A stretch of 64,000 nt of DNA from Magnetospirillum sp. ME-1 (GCF_002105535.1 NZ_CP015848.1:992907-1056906), one strand, 5' to 3'. Positions 36,848-45,735 are shown, counted from the first letter of the stretch. Notes: generated from the letters alone by a model not told the origin. Translations and numbers: made by a program.

Positions 36848-39349
36848 CTAAAGCGGCCAGGGGCTCTTGGTGCGGACCAGTTCGGCGAACTGGTCGCCGG
36901 GGACCGCCTTGCTGAAGTAGAAGCCCTGGGCCTCGTCGACGTTGTGGGCCTCGAGGAAATCCAGCTGCTCCTGGGTCTCGATGCCTTCCACGTTGACGCG
37001 GGTGCCCAGCGAATGGCCCAGGTTGACGATGGCTTCGACCACGGCGGCGTTGTCGGGGTGCAGGCCGATATCCACCACGAAGGAGCGGTCGATCTTCAGC
37101 TTGTCCACCGGGAAGCGCTTCAGGTAGTTGAGCGACGAATAGCCGGTGCCGAAATCGTCGATGGAGATCACCACCCCCATGGCGCGCAGGGACTGCAGCA
37201 CCTCGATGGTGGCGTCCACGTTCTGCATGGCGATGCCCTCGGTGATCTCCAATTGCAGCTGGTCGGCCGGCAGGCCGGTCTGGGCCAGGATGTCGGCCAC
37301 CATGCTCATGATGCTCTGGGTCTGCTTGAACTGGGCCGGCGACAGGTTGACGGCGATCTTCATGGGCTCCAGCCCGTCCTTGAGCCACTCGCGGCCCTGA
37401 AGACAGGCGCGGTGCAAGATCCAGCGCCCCAAGGGGCCGATCAGGTCCGAACGCTCGATGATGGGGATGAACTCGCCGGGCGGCACCCAGCCGCGCGTCG
37501 GGTGATTCCAGCGCAGCAGCGCCTCGCAGCCGACGATGCGCCGGGTGGTCATCTCGATCAGCGGCTGGTAGTGCAGCTCCAGCTGGTCGGTGCCCAGCGC
37601 CTGGCGCAGATCGTGCTCGATGATCTTGCGGGCGCGAACCTCGGCGTCCATCTGCGCCACGTAGAAATGGTAGTTGTTCCGCCCCTCGGCCTTGGAGCGG
37701 AACATGGCCAGATCGGCGTTCTTCAGCAGCTGGTCGGCGTCGGAGGCGTCGTCGGGATAAAGGGTGATGCCGATGGAGGTGCTGGTGCGCACCTCGTGCT
37801 CGTCCAGGCCGAAGGGATCACTGATGCCGGCGATGATGCTTTCCGCCACCCGCGACGCGCCTTCCAGGTCGTCGAGATTGGTCAGGATCACCGCGAATTC
37901 GTCGCCGCCCAGGCGCGCCACCGTATCGGTCTCGCGCACGCAGCGGGTCAGGCGCTTGGCCACGGCGCGCAGCAGCATGTCGCCCACATGGTGGCCCAGC
38001 GTGTCGTTGATGTCCTTGAACTTGTCGAGATCGAGGAACATCAGCGCCAGCTTCCAGCCCGACCGCTTGGCCTGGGCCAGGTTCTGGCGCAGGCGCTCCT
38101 GGAACAGCACCCGGTTGGGCAGGTCGGTCAGCGAATCGTGGTGGGCCAGGTGCTGGATGCGGGCGGCGGCCAGCTTGCGCTCGGTGACGTCGCGGCCGAC
38201 CAGCACCAGGCCGCGGCGGCCGCCATCGGCGTTGTACAGCGGGATCTTCAGCATGTCGAAGACCTTGGTGCCCCGCGAAGGGGTCTCCATGGCCTTCTCG
38301 TAGCTGAGCGGCTTGCCGTCCTTCCAGGCGCGCTCGTCGGTCTCCTTGGCGGTGGTGAGGAATTCCTGGAAATTGTGCGACAGCCGCGCCAGTTCCTGGC
38401 CGGTGCGCCCGACGTAATCCACCCCCGCGAGCCCCACCAGATCTAGGTAGAACTGGTTGGCCACCAGCCAGCGCCCCTTGCCGTCCTTGAAGCAGATCAG
38501 GTCGGGCATGGCGTTGATCAGGGTGGTCAGCCATTCCTTCTGATTGCGCAGCTCGGCCTCGTTGGCCTTGCGCAGCGTGATGTCGTGGCCGATGGCGACG
38601 AACAGGCGCTGGCCGCCCAGTTCCATGGCCGCCAGCGACAGTTCCAGCGGGAAGCGGGCGCGGATCTTGCGCACCCCCGTCACCTCGGTGCGGTGATCGA
38701 GGAAGGAATCGGGCTCGGTCAGCTCGGGGATCAGCAAGGTCACCGGCTTGCCGACGATCTCGGGGGGCGCATAGCCGAAGATGCGCTCGGCCGACGGGTT
38801 GTAGGTGCCGATGGCCCCGTCGTCGCCGAAGGTGACGATGGCGTCGGCGGTGTTGTCGACGATGGCCCGATTGTGCAGCTCGGACAGGCGGTAATTCTCG
38901 GCCAGCGCCTCCATGGTGCGGGCCTGCTGGCGCAGCAGCGCCTCGCGGGACGCCATGGAGGTGACGTCGAAGATCTGAATCAGCCCGGTGCGCCGCCCGC
39001 CGTAATCCAGGGGCTTGATCACCACGATCTGGTGCATGGCCTCGCGCCGGTCGGGACGGCTGCCCTTGCGCTCCAGGGGAAACAGCGTGCGGTTCAAGGA
39101 CGACGACAGCATGGCCGAAAGGCCGCCGTTCAGCGCCTGGTCGATGGCCTCGGTGATGCGGCTGTCGGCCAGGGCGGGAAAGATCTCCCCAATGGTCCGG
39201 CCCAGCGCGTCGTCCGCCGCGATGCCCGACGCCTCCACCACCCAGGCGTTCCACAGGACCGTCCGCCCGTCCGCGTCCAGCAGGACGAAGCCCATTTCCG
39301 TGGCATCGGTCAGGGATTTGAGGGCGGCGTCGAAGACCTGCTTGCCCAT
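36848..39349 (-). CDS. PAS-GGDEF-EAL cyclic-di-GMP signalling protein
   Basis: An 833-residue cytoplasmic protein. Three PAS-like sensor regions occur at about 15-130, 160-275 and 285-405, followed by a GGDEF domain (RLGGDEF near 480) and an EAL domain (CEALLRWNHP near 606; DDFGTGYSSL later). Both active-site motifs are intact, so it could make or degrade c-di-GMP; which dominates cannot be told. It is the last gene of a CheY-CheC-GGDEF/EAL series: it ends the operon and its start lies one base from the CheC stop. No membrane segment is seen. Confidence 0.95.
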   Translation of the reverse strand: MGKQVFDAALKSLTDATEMGFVLLDADGRTVLWNAWVVEASGIAADDALGRTIGEIFPALADSRITEAIDQALNGGLSAMLSSSLNRTLFPLERKGSRPDRREAMHQIVVIKPLDYGGRRTGLIQIFDVTSMASREALLRQQARTMEALAENYRLSELHNRAIVDNTADAIVTFGDDGAIGTYNPSAERIFGYAPPEIVGKPVTLLIPELTEPDSFLDHRTEVTGVRKIRARFPLELSLAAMELGGQRLFVAIGHDITLRKANEAELRNQKEWLTTLINAMPDLICFKDGKGRWLVANQFYLDLVGLAGVDYVGRTGQELARLSHNFQEFLTTAKETDERAWKDGKPLSYEKAMETPSRGTKVFDMLKIPLYNADGGRRGLVLVGRDVTERKLAAARIQHLAHHDSLTDLPNRVLFQERLRQNLAQAKRSGWKLALMFLDLDKFKDINDTLGHHVGDMLLRAVAKRLTRCVRETDTVARLGGDEFAVILTNLDDLEGASRVAESIIAGISDPFGLDEHEVRTSTSIGITLYPDDASDADQLLKNADLAMFRSKAEGRNNYHFYVAQMDAEVRARKIIEHDLRQALGTDQLELHYQPLIEMTTRRIVGCEALLRWNHPTRGWVPPGEFIPIIERSDLIGPLGRWILHRACLQGREWLKDGLEPMKIAVNLSPAQFKQTQSIMSMVADILAQTGLPADQLQLEITEGIAMQNVDATIEVLQSLRAMGVVISIDDFGTGYSSLNYLKRFPVDKLKIDRSFVVDIGLHPDNAAVVEAIVNLGHSLGTRVNVEGIETQEQLDFLEAHNVDEAQGFYFSKAVPGDQFAELVRTKSPWPL

Positions 39350-39970
39350 CTAGCCTCCGACGACCCTGGAGACATAGGCGCTGACCGCTTCCGAGAATTG
39401 CCGCGCCGAGACGATGTCCATGACGAAGGCGAGATAGCCCTTCACCCCCTTGGCGGCCAGCGAGAAATCCACCTGCAGGAACATCACCAGTTCGGTCTCG
39501 GGATGCTTGGCCGCCAGGATCTGCGGCCCCCGGCCGCGCAGATAGATGGGCAGCGAGCTTTCGATGGCCAGGCCCAGCTGATTGGCCAGACTGCCCAGGC
39601 AGGCGTTGAGAATGACGTTGCCCACCTCCAGCAACGCCTCCTGCTCCAGCTCGGTCAGCGAATCCATGGAGATGGTGTCGCCCAGCATGGACCGCACCAG
39701 ATCCAGGCTGCGGTGTTCGGGGAAGATCAGCAGGATGTCGCCGGAAAAGCTGCTGGAAAAGTGCTGACGCACCGCGACGGAATCGGTGCCGCCGGTGGTC
39801 CCGTCCAGCCGTTCGCCCGCCACCGCCGGCGACAGGAACTCGATAAACGGCACGGACAGGGCGATCTGGTCGCGGACCATGCGCGACAGGGAGGCCGCCG
39901 CCTGGCCGATGGCGATGTTCAGGATTTCCTCGACGGCGTCGCGTTCCAGCGCGCCGATGATCTCCGTCAT
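39350..39970 (-). CDS. CheC-like phosphatase
   Basis: A 206-residue CheC-type protein. Two CheC/CheX phosphatase signatures with ExxN are present: DAVEEILNIAIGQAAASL (E15, N18) and LEVGNVILNACLGSLAN (E115, N118). CheC proteins dephosphorylate CheY-P. The neighbouring CheY-like gene overlaps it by four bases (ATGA), so that receiver is the probable substrate. There is no C-terminal FliM/FliN domain. Similar CheC-CheY pairs occur away from main che clusters in magnetotactic alphaproteobacteria (recollection, not checked). Confidence 0.88.
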   Translation of the reverse strand: MTEIIGALERDAVEEILNIAIGQAAASLSRMVRDQIALSVPFIEFLSPAVAGERLDGTTGGTDSVAVRQHFSSSFSGDILLIFPEHRSLDLVRSMLGDTISMDSLTELEQEALLEVGNVILNACLGSLANQLGLAIESSLPIYLRGRGPQILAAKHPETELVMFLQVDFSLAAKGVKGYLAFVMDIVSARQFSEAVSAYVSRVVGG

Positions 39971-40338
39971 GGCGACCTGCCTCCGCCGGTCAGGAAGCGA
40001 ACCAGGATTTCCTCGCGGAGCGGCTTGGTGATGTAACCGACGCCCAGACGCGCCGCCTCCTCACGGACCGAATCCTGGATGTTGGCGGTCAGCAGCGACA
40101 GGGCGGCGGCGGGAAAGCGCTCGCGGAACAGGCGGGCGGTTTCCAGCCCGCCCATGCCGGGCATGTTGACGTCCATCAGGACGAAATCGGGAGCCGCGGC
40201 AGCGGCCGCGTCCAGCGCCGCCTCCCCGGTCTCGGCTTCCAGGATGGTCCAGCCGGGACAGAACTTCTCGACCACCGAACGTGTCATCATGCGGGCGACG
40301 CGGCTGTCGTCAACCAGTAGCACGCTGCGGCTCGTCAT
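39967..40338 (-). CDS. CheY-like single-domain response regulator
   Basis: A 123-residue receiver domain with a full active site: acidic pair D10/D11 (LLVDDSR), phospho-acceptor D56 (LMDVNMPG), T84 and K105 (TKPL). There is no output domain. The start at 40338 is selected from GGAG 7 nt upstream. It is the first gene of the CheY-CheC-GGDEF/EAL operon, linking phosphotransfer to CheC phosphatase and c-di-GMP turnover. Confidence 0.93.
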   Translation of the reverse strand: MTSRSVLLVDDSRVARMMTRSVVEKFCPGWTILEAETGEAALDAAAAAAPDFVLMDVNMPGMGGLETARLFRERFPAAALSLLTANIQDSVREEAARLGVGYITKPLREEILVRFLTGGGRSP

Positions 40339-40445
40339 GGATGTACTCCGGCAAGTGGCGCGAGAGAGGCTCACAAATCTATGCTTGACGCCTTGCCGCG
40401 CCGCAAGGGTAAAGTCCTGATCAAGGCATGGCGCGGGAGAATGAA

Positions 40446-40865
40446 ATGATGATCAGCCACCACGCGGCCCTTATCTACGTCATGGTCATGGTCTCGGCCG
40501 CCGACGGCGACATGACCGACCCCGAACTGCGCATGATTGGCGAGATCGTCAATTTCCTGCCCATCTTCCGCGACTACGATCCCGACCTCCTGACACGAAC
40601 CACCGCCGCCTGCGCCGAAATCCTCGATTCCGACGACGGGCTGAACCGCATCCTCGACGTGATCAAGGCGTCGCTTCCCATCAAGCTGCGCGAGACCGCC
40701 TACGCCCTGGCCTGCGACGTGGCCGCCGCCGATGGCGACCCCCACAAGGAGGTCATGCGTCTCTTGGAACTGTTCCGCCACCGCCTGGATATCGACCGCC
40801 TGGCCGCCGCCGCCATCGAGCGCGGCGCCATGGCCCGCTTCGCCGTCCTGCCGGTCCACGCCTGA
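40446..40865 (+). CDS. TerB-like protein
   Basis: A 139-residue helical protein of the TerB/DjlA-N-like family: ALIYVMVMVSAADGDMTDPEL near the start and the second family block YALACDVAAADGDPHKEVMRLL near 80-102. Acidic AADGxxxxxE motifs may bind metal. I set the start at 40446 because GGGAGA lies 5 nt before it; an ATG six codons upstream (40428) is also possible. It is divergent from the CheY operon and followed by a terminator, then tRNA-Thr. Despite the family name, tellurite resistance is not implied. Confidence 0.85.
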   Translation: MMISHHAALIYVMVMVSAADGDMTDPELRMIGEIVNFLPIFRDYDPDLLTRTTAACAEILDSDDGLNRILDVIKASLPIKLRETAYALACDVAAADGDPHKEVMRLLELFRHRLDIDRLAAAAIERGAMARFAVLPVHA

Positions 40866-40875
40866 CCGAAAAGCG

Positions 40876-40894
40876 AGACCGGCGACACCGGTCT
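40876..40894 (+). terminator. Terminator-like hairpin after the TerB-like gene
   Basis: AGACCGG / CCGGTCT with loop CGACA, 11 bp after the stop codon and before the tRNA gene. Confidence 0.55.
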
Positions 40895-40962
40895 TGCAAA
40901 TCCCCGGACGCGGCGCTACTTTCCGCCCCGCGGCCGCCCGTTGGGGCCGGCCAACGCCAAGT

Positions 40963-41038
40963 GCCGGCGTAGCTCAGTTGGTAGAGCAGCGCATTCGTAA
41001 TGCGCGGGCCGGGGGTTCGAGTCCTCTCGCCGGCACCA
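40963..41038 (+). tRNA. tRNA-Thr (anticodon CGT)
   Basis: A cloverleaf is seen directly. Acceptor GCCGGCG (40963) pairs with CGCCGGC (41028-41034). The D-arm is GCTC-AGTTGGTAGA-GAGC-like. The anticodon arm GCGCA-TTCGTAA-TGCGC has CGT at its centre (reads ACG, Thr), and the T-loop is GGTTCGAGTCC. The 3' CCA is encoded. Its 3' end borders the genomic island, so it is the probable integration site. Confidence 0.95.
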
Positions 41039-41165
41039 TTTTTCCCAATAAAATCAATAATGCAGGGCCGCTGAAAAGCGGCCTTTTGCATTTCACACTC
41101 TTTTCACATAAGCTCAGAGCGAGTGCGAATGGAACTGCTGCAATTATTGGTTGTTCTGGTGCGAA

Positions 41166-42482
41166 ATGCCCCGCGAAAAGAAGACAGAATATTTCTACTA
41201 TGATGACAAGGCGATAGCGCTCTACCAGCGGCCAAACAGCACCTTGTGGCAGACGCGGATCGTCAAAGAAGACGGCAAGGCATTTGTCCGCAGCACAGGC
41301 GAGCGCAATTTTGACAAGGCTTTGGCTTGGGCACGCAAGGAGAAGATGCGGGCCGAGGTGCTGACGGAGCAAGGGCTTGATCCCAACACCAAGTCCTTCA
41401 AATCGGTGGCCGAGCTTTGGCTTGCTGCGATTGGCCGCGATCCGTCCAACAAGCCCCGCAAGATCAGCGACTACACGAAGATCGTGAAGCGCTACCACAT
41501 CCCATATTTCGGCAAGCACAAGATTACGCAGATCACACAAAAGACCTTGGGCGAATACGAGATTTGGCGAGCGGCATTTTGGCAGACTGGCCCTGGCGCT
41601 GAGCAGCGCGAAGAGACAATCCGCAAGCGCGACGGCACATCATACACGCGGGAAAAGACTGTCACGAGCAAGGGCAAGGGCGACGCGGAAGACACTGTGC
41701 TGAGGCAAATCTTCAAATTTGCCGTCGCCAACGACTACCTTGATGGTTCGCGAATGCCGATCATCGGGCAAAAGACGACACGCGGTGATAAAGGCACATT
41801 GAACCGACGCCCAGCGTTCACGAAGGAGCAGGCCAAGGCCATCTTGGATTACTGCAACAGCTTCCCCGACGATCCCTCGGAAAAGCTGACCAACGAGCGG
41901 ATGGTGTTCAGCGCGTTCATTCACCTCGTTCTCGGCACGGGGCTTCGACCAGGGAAAGAGCATCAACCGATCAAGTGGAAGCACTTTTCCGTCAAGGTCG
42001 TTGAGGGCGTGGAACACGCCTATTTGACCATCGTGAAAAATACGAAAACGGGATCGAGGTCAGTGCGTTGCGACAGCTTTGTGTGGCCGATGCTGTCGGG
42101 CTTTCGCTATGTCAGCAAGTTCAATGGCGAAGAGGATTTTGTCTTGGCAAATCAGGAAACGGGCGAGGCGGTTGCGTCGTTCAAGCGGCAGTTCAACACC
42201 ATGTTGAAGGCGCTGGGCATGGAAACTGACGTGCATGGCGACCACTTCACGCCGTACAGCTTGCGCCATACCTATGCCACGCTGAAGCTGAACGAGGGCG
42301 TTCCAGAGCGTTTGGTCGGTATCAACATGGGCACCAGCCCCGACATGATCCACCTTTATTACGGGCACGACACGTCGGTGAGCAGGGCCAACGAATTCAA
42401 CACAGACATTGACTGGCTGACGCTGGATGGGGAGAAATTGAAGAAGGTCAAGCGACAGCGCGATCCGAAAAAGAAGCCCTGA
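41166..42482 (+). CDS. Tyrosine recombinase (island integrase)
   Basis: A 438-residue phage-type integrase. The N-terminal arm/SAM-like region (about 1-190) includes KISDYTKIVKRYHIPYFGKHKITQIT. Catalytic-domain landmarks are the first Arg in LGTGLRPGKEH, a central Lys region (VKNTKTGSR), TPYSLRHTYATL (second Arg, His) and MIHLYYGHDTS with the probable catalytic Tyr. The first His of the usual HxxR box is replaced by Tyr (YSLR), which some integrases allow. The start is taken as MPREKKTEYF (41166). Location just after tRNA-Thr, pointing into the island, fits the integrase of this element. An A-type palindrome follows its stop codon. Confidence 0.92.
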   Translation: MPREKKTEYFYYDDKAIALYQRPNSTLWQTRIVKEDGKAFVRSTGERNFDKALAWARKEKMRAEVLTEQGLDPNTKSFKSVAELWLAAIGRDPSNKPRKISDYTKIVKRYHIPYFGKHKITQITQKTLGEYEIWRAAFWQTGPGAEQREETIRKRDGTSYTREKTVTSKGKGDAEDTVLRQIFKFAVANDYLDGSRMPIIGQKTTRGDKGTLNRRPAFTKEQAKAILDYCNSFPDDPSEKLTNERMVFSAFIHLVLGTGLRPGKEHQPIKWKHFSVKVVEGVEHAYLTIVKNTKTGSRSVRCDSFVWPMLSGFRYVSKFNGEEDFVLANQETGEAVASFKRQFNTMLKALGMETDVHGDHFTPYSLRHTYATLKLNEGVPERLVGINMGTSPDMIHLYYGHDTSVSRANEFNTDIDWLTLDGEKLKKVKRQRDPKKKP

Positions 42483-42484
42483 CC

Positions 42485-42501
42485 TGTCGTGTTACACGAC
42501 A
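42485..42501. repeat. 17-nt palindrome, type A (TGTCGTGTTACACGACA)
   Basis: A perfect 8-bp-arm palindrome with one central base, two bases after the integrase stop. The same sequence or its complement recurs at 43156, 43240, 45097 and 45909. Confidence 0.9.
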
Positions 42502-42584
42502 CCCCCTTCATGCCCACCGCCGCTTTGGCCCTTTGCGCGTCGCACACGCCGCCAATTTGAGCGCCCAGCGTACGGCACTCATGG

Positions 42585-42612
42585 AAACAGCCCCGTTTGC
42601 ACGGGGCTGTTT
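42585..42612. terminator. Bidirectional terminator
   Basis: AAACAGCCCCGT / ACGGGGCTGTTT is a 12-bp perfect stem with loop TTGC and A/T at its outer ends, between the integrase (+) and the convergent 146-aa gene (-). Confidence 0.85.
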
Positions 42613-42617
42613 GGCGT

Positions 42618-43058
42618 TTAAGCGAGCTTCTTGCCGAAGCGTCCCTTCATCGCGGCCAACTGCTTGTCCAGTTCGCCAGCGACCACAGCATCGCGCACCA
42701 GCGTCAGCGTGGGCACCAGTTCCGCCACGTCGCCGATCTCAATGGCCGTCTTCTTCGGCTTGATCTCCACGATCTTGTTACCGTAGCGCACTTCCAGCAT
42801 GAACGCCCCATTGGCCTCCTGCCAATACCAGGGGCGAAATTTGACCAGTCGGTCTTGCAGGGTCTTGTTGCCCTCGCCGTCCTTCGTCCAGCGCTTGCGC
42901 CGAATTTCAAAACCCTCGCCCTTCTGCATCGCTTCCGCAGCAGCGATCTGCTGATTGATGGCCTCCACCAGCTTGTGCCGCAAGCGGCCTTCAGGCGTTG
43001 CCGCAACGGCACGGCGGGTCTTTTCGCTCAGCTTCAGCTTGTCCAATGCACTCATCAT
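42618..43058 (-). CDS. Hypothetical protein, DUF6641-like (146 aa)
   Basis: A 146-residue soluble protein: MMSALDKLKLSEKTRRAVAA, EGRLRHKLVEAINQQIAAAEA, then a Trp/Tyr-rich core (KFRPWYWQEANGAFMLEVRYGNK, shortened here) and a helical C-terminus. From memory it resembles the DUF6641 family seen on alphaproteobacterial mobile DNA; this is tentative. GGAGG lies 5 nt before the chosen ATG (43058), a strong signal. It is convergent with the integrase and its promoter region holds palindrome cluster 1. Function is unknown. Confidence 0.75.
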   Translation of the reverse strand: MMSALDKLKLSEKTRRAVAATPEGRLRHKLVEAINQQIAAAEAMQKGEGFEIRRKRWTKDGEGNKTLQDRLVKFRPWYWQEANGAFMLEVRYGNKIVEIKPKKTAIEIGDVAELVPTLTLVRDAVVAGELDKQLAAMKGRFGKKLA

Positions 43059-43130
43059 CACATCCTCCAATAGGAACACATGACGAACATGCTATGGCCT
43101 GATGGCCGAGCAGGACAACCGAAAGGCAGG

Positions 43131-43318
43131 TGTAGGTTTAACCTACAGAAGGCCGTGTCGTGTTACACGACAGAGGGACGTGCATAACTTGTCGGGTTTC
43201 CCGACAAGAGGCTCATGTGGGATAAACCGACTGATGCAGTGTCGTGTAACACGACAGCCAGATGAACATACATGCTGTATGTTGAGACTGCCCAACTTGT
43301 CGGGAAACCCGACAAGTT
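43131..43318. repeat. Palindrome cluster 1 (five to six 17-nt palindromes)
   Basis: In order: type C TGTAGGTTTAACCTACA (43131-43147), type A (43156-43172), type B TGTCGGGTTTCCCGACA (core 43190-43206, arms extend to 43188-43208), type A reversed TGTCGTGTAACACGACA (43240-43256), an outward-facing relative AACATACA-TGC-TGTATGTT (43265-43283), and type B reversed (core 43298-43314, arms of 11 bp). The cluster lies in a 500-bp gap (43059-43558) between the 146-aa gene and the Sel1 gene. The rest of the gap shows no convincing gene. Confidence 0.9.
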
Positions 43319-43558
43319 ATCGCCACGCTGGCTGACTGCCGCAAATTCAACATGCTATGCTGCCGAGATGGAAACCAGCACGGCCACCATCAGCGTCCTT
43401 CAGCGTCTCCGTATTCGCTACGGATGCACATCCCCATGTTGCAGTGCCACCCTATCGGATCAAATAAGGAATAACGGTGGCTATACGGCCCAGGTCGGCG
43501 GGCTGTCCAATTTGAACGGTCATTCATAAATGGCTGCGGCGAAATCCAGGGGAACGCG

Positions 43559-44794
43559 ATGTCCAAAAATTTGCGATTGATCGGATTGGCATTTGGCTGC
43601 GCTGTTTTGGCAGGAGGCGGACTACAGCCTCACTCTGCCGTCGCAGCAGAACCTATACATGAATGTGATAGACTGGCAGGACATCCGCATGATCCTAAGC
43701 GCATCACTGATGGTGTGGAGCTAAAAAACATAAATGCGGAAGCTGCTGTTTCCGCCTGCGAAGGTGCCTTAAAATCACAGCCAAATAATCCGCGTTTTAT
43801 GTATGAATATGGCCGGTCTCTTGAAGTTGCAAAAAGGTTTGGCGAATCTTTAATGCAGTATCGAAAGGCTTCTGACCTTGGCTATTCACAAGCAAACTTC
43901 AATATCGGACTGATGCATTATGCTGGCGTTGGCGTTGCGAAAGACGAGGCTGAGGCCGTCAAGTGGTTTCGCAAGGCCGCTGATCAAGGGAATGCCATCG
44001 GGCAGTCTAATCTCGGCTTAATGTACGCGAATGGAAAGGGCGTTGCGAAGGACGAGGCAGAGGCCGTCAAGTGGTACCGCAAAGCAGCTGATCAAGGGGA
44101 TGCCGGCGCGCAGAAAAATCTCGGCGAGATGTACGAGGGTGGAAAGGGCGTCGCGAAGGATGACAAAGAGGCGATCAACTGGTACCGCAAGGCGGCTGAT
44201 GGCGGAAACGCCGAGGCTCAGTATAAGATTGGAAGATACTTTTATGATTCTAAAAATTTTGCAGAAGCAAAGAAATATTTTTTACTGTCTGCTGAGCAGA
44301 AATATGCAAAATCTGTTGGTATAGTTGGAATATTCTATCAGAACGGCTGGGGAGGGAGGGAGGATTGGCTGGAAGCAAAAAAGTGGTACATAAGAGGCGC
44401 GGAGCTGGGCGATGCAACATCACAGTATCAACTTGCCAAATCATACATAGAAGGCAGTAAAAAGGATTATTATGAGGCCATAAAATGGCTTCATAAGGCG
44501 GCAGACCAAGGTCACGATAAGTCAAAAGAAGCGCTTAATAGGCCGGACACCATATGCTATCCAAACGACAAAAAATGTATTGAGGCATTTAGCGATGACA
44601 ATAAGAAAATCTCTGCTAGTAACAGGGATGCCTATTGTCGCAGATACAGAGAAGTAATGTCAAGACCGCTGGGTCAAGGCGGATGCAATCAAACAGGCTT
44701 TGGATTTACTGGAGCTGCGGCGCTAAATGCATTCAATAACTGCTATGCTCAATATGGCTTTGATGTTGATACTGTTGCCGCCTACTGCAAATAA
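43559..44794 (+). CDS. Sel1-repeat (TPR-like) exported protein
   Basis: A 411-residue protein with a signal peptide (MSKNLRLIGLAFGCAVLAGG, cut near AVAA, about 30). About seven Sel1-like repeats of 36 residues follow, for example AQKNLGEMYEGGKGVAKDDK and AVKWYRKAADQGDA, from about 80 to 330. A Cys-containing C-terminal tail (CYPNDKKC, CRRYRE, GGCNQ, CYAQ, AYCK) may form disulphides. Sel1 proteins scaffold protein contacts, often in secretion or interaction with hosts. Codon use is A+T-rich compared with its surroundings, suggesting separate acquisition. Shine-Dalgarno AGGGGA precedes the ATG. Confidence 0.9.
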   Translation: MSKNLRLIGLAFGCAVLAGGGLQPHSAVAAEPIHECDRLAGHPHDPKRITDGVELKNINAEAAVSACEGALKSQPNNPRFMYEYGRSLEVAKRFGESLMQYRKASDLGYSQANFNIGLMHYAGVGVAKDEAEAVKWFRKAADQGNAIGQSNLGLMYANGKGVAKDEAEAVKWYRKAADQGDAGAQKNLGEMYEGGKGVAKDDKEAINWYRKAADGGNAEAQYKIGRYFYDSKNFAEAKKYFLLSAEQKYAKSVGIVGIFYQNGWGGREDWLEAKKWYIRGAELGDATSQYQLAKSYIEGSKKDYYEAIKWLHKAADQGHDKSKEALNRPDTICYPNDKKCIEAFSDDNKKISASNRDAYCRRYREVMSRPLGQGGCNQTGFGFTGAAALNAFNNCYAQYGFDVDTVAAYCK

Positions 44795-44823
44795 GCCTGT
44801 GCAAGGCGGCTGCTGGTGTGTCG

Positions 44824-45390
44824 CTATAGATTGTCAACCGCAGCCTGCATCATTTGGTCGTTGACCTCGATGTAGCGCTGCGTGGTGGACAGGTGGCGAT
44901 GACCAGCCAGTGTCATGATGACCTTGGCCGAAACGCCCTTGTGGGCCATCTGCGTGATAAACCACCGCCGACCGCTGTGGCTGCTCGCGCCGACAATTCC
45001 AGCCAGCGCGTAAATCTGGCCGAACAGCTGGCAGAGGGTGTTGGCCGAGAACGCCGTGCCCTTTTGCGTCATGAGGAACGGCGCGGCGCGATCTGTTGTC
45101 GTGTTACACGACAGGAAGCGTTCCAGTTCGCGGCGCAGCTTGCCGCTGACGAACACCGTCCTGGCCTCGGCGGTTTTGGTGTAACTGGCAGGCAGAACGA
45201 TTTGGTCCTTCACACGGCCTTCGCTGTCAATCACATCGCCGAGCTTCAAATAGGCAATCTCGCCAACGCGCATTCCCGCATAGAAGCTGAGCATGAGCGC
45301 AACGCGGTTACGTGCTGCATGACGTTGATTTGCGACAACGGACAGCACGCGCTTGAGTTCCGCTTCACTGAGTACCTTTGCCTGTTTCAT
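44824..45390 (-). CDS. Short tyrosine recombinase, catalytic domain only
   Basis: A 188-residue protein consisting of just the catalytic domain. The full set of residues is present: R41 (AGMRVGEI), K72 (SYTKTAEAR), H138/R141 (SSHSGRR), H164 (LAGHRHLS) and Y173 (TTQRYIEV). It lacks the N-terminal core-binding domain, as in some short integrases of alphaproteobacteria. A type A palindrome (45097-45113) is embedded in frame and encodes SCNTTTD at about 94-100, between the beta-strand region and the H-x-x-R helix. It is the second recombinase in the island. Target sites are unknown. Confidence 0.88.
   Translation of the reverse strand: MKQAKVLSEAELKRVLSVVANQRHAARNRVALMLSFYAGMRVGEIAYLKLGDVIDSEGRVKDQIVLPASYTKTAEARTVFVSGKLRRELERFLSCNTTTDRAAPFLMTQKGTAFSANTLCQLFGQIYALAGIVGASSHSGRRWFITQMAHKGVSAKVIMTLAGHRHLSTTQRYIEVNDQMMQAAVDNL
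45097..45113. repeat. Type A palindrome inside the recombinase gene
   Basis: An exact copy of TGTCGTGTTACACGACA within coding sequence, read on the minus strand as codons for C-N-T-T-T. It keeps the frame open. Confidence 0.9.
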
Positions 45391-45531
45391 CGCTTTACCT
45401 AATGAAAAGTTATCGCAATAGGTAAAACATTATATGGTTAAAAACACGGCAGGACCGACCGCAATTATCTGCGTTGATAATCAAGCGGTTAACGGCATAC
45501 ATAATAAATTTCGTATTTTCTTATGTTTTTC

Positions 45532-45735
45532 CTATGCGGCAGCGAGCTTAATCAATTCGCCCTGCTTTTTCGTCAAGGATGCTCTGGCGCTGTTCACCTG
45601 TTCGCGCTTCTTCTGCACGGACGCGGCTTGCTTGAGCTTCTTGGCCTGATCGGCCTTCGCATCGGCTTGTCGTTTCAGATTGTCCGCGAAGCTGTTGGCC
45701 GCTGCCTCTTCCTTCATGAATTCCCACGCTCGCAT
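45532..45735 (-). CDS. Small Lys/Ala-rich coiled-coil protein (67 aa)
   Basis: MRAWEFMKEEAAANSFADNL... is a highly charged helical protein with repeated KK/QA/KQ. The start at 45735 is fixed by GGGAGA 5 nt upstream; an extension would translate through a type B palindrome. Palindrome cluster 2 covers its whole upstream region. No domain is recognised; such basic helical proteins can bind nucleic acid (guess). Confidence 0.65.
   Translation of the reverse strand: MRAWEFMKEEAAANSFADNLKRQADAKADQAKKLKQAASVQKKREQVNSARASLTKKQGELIKLAAA

Noticed and set aside
43272..43529. Plus-strand ORF of 85 codons beside palindrome cluster 1
   Set aside because: It begins inside palindromes, lacks a Shine-Dalgarno and has no recognisable features; the internal ATG near 43367 is likewise unsupported.
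45434..45649. Plus-strand ORF opposite the 67-aa gene
   Set aside because: Cys/Phe/Leu-rich antisense of a Lys/Ala-rich coding sequence, no ribosome-binding site.
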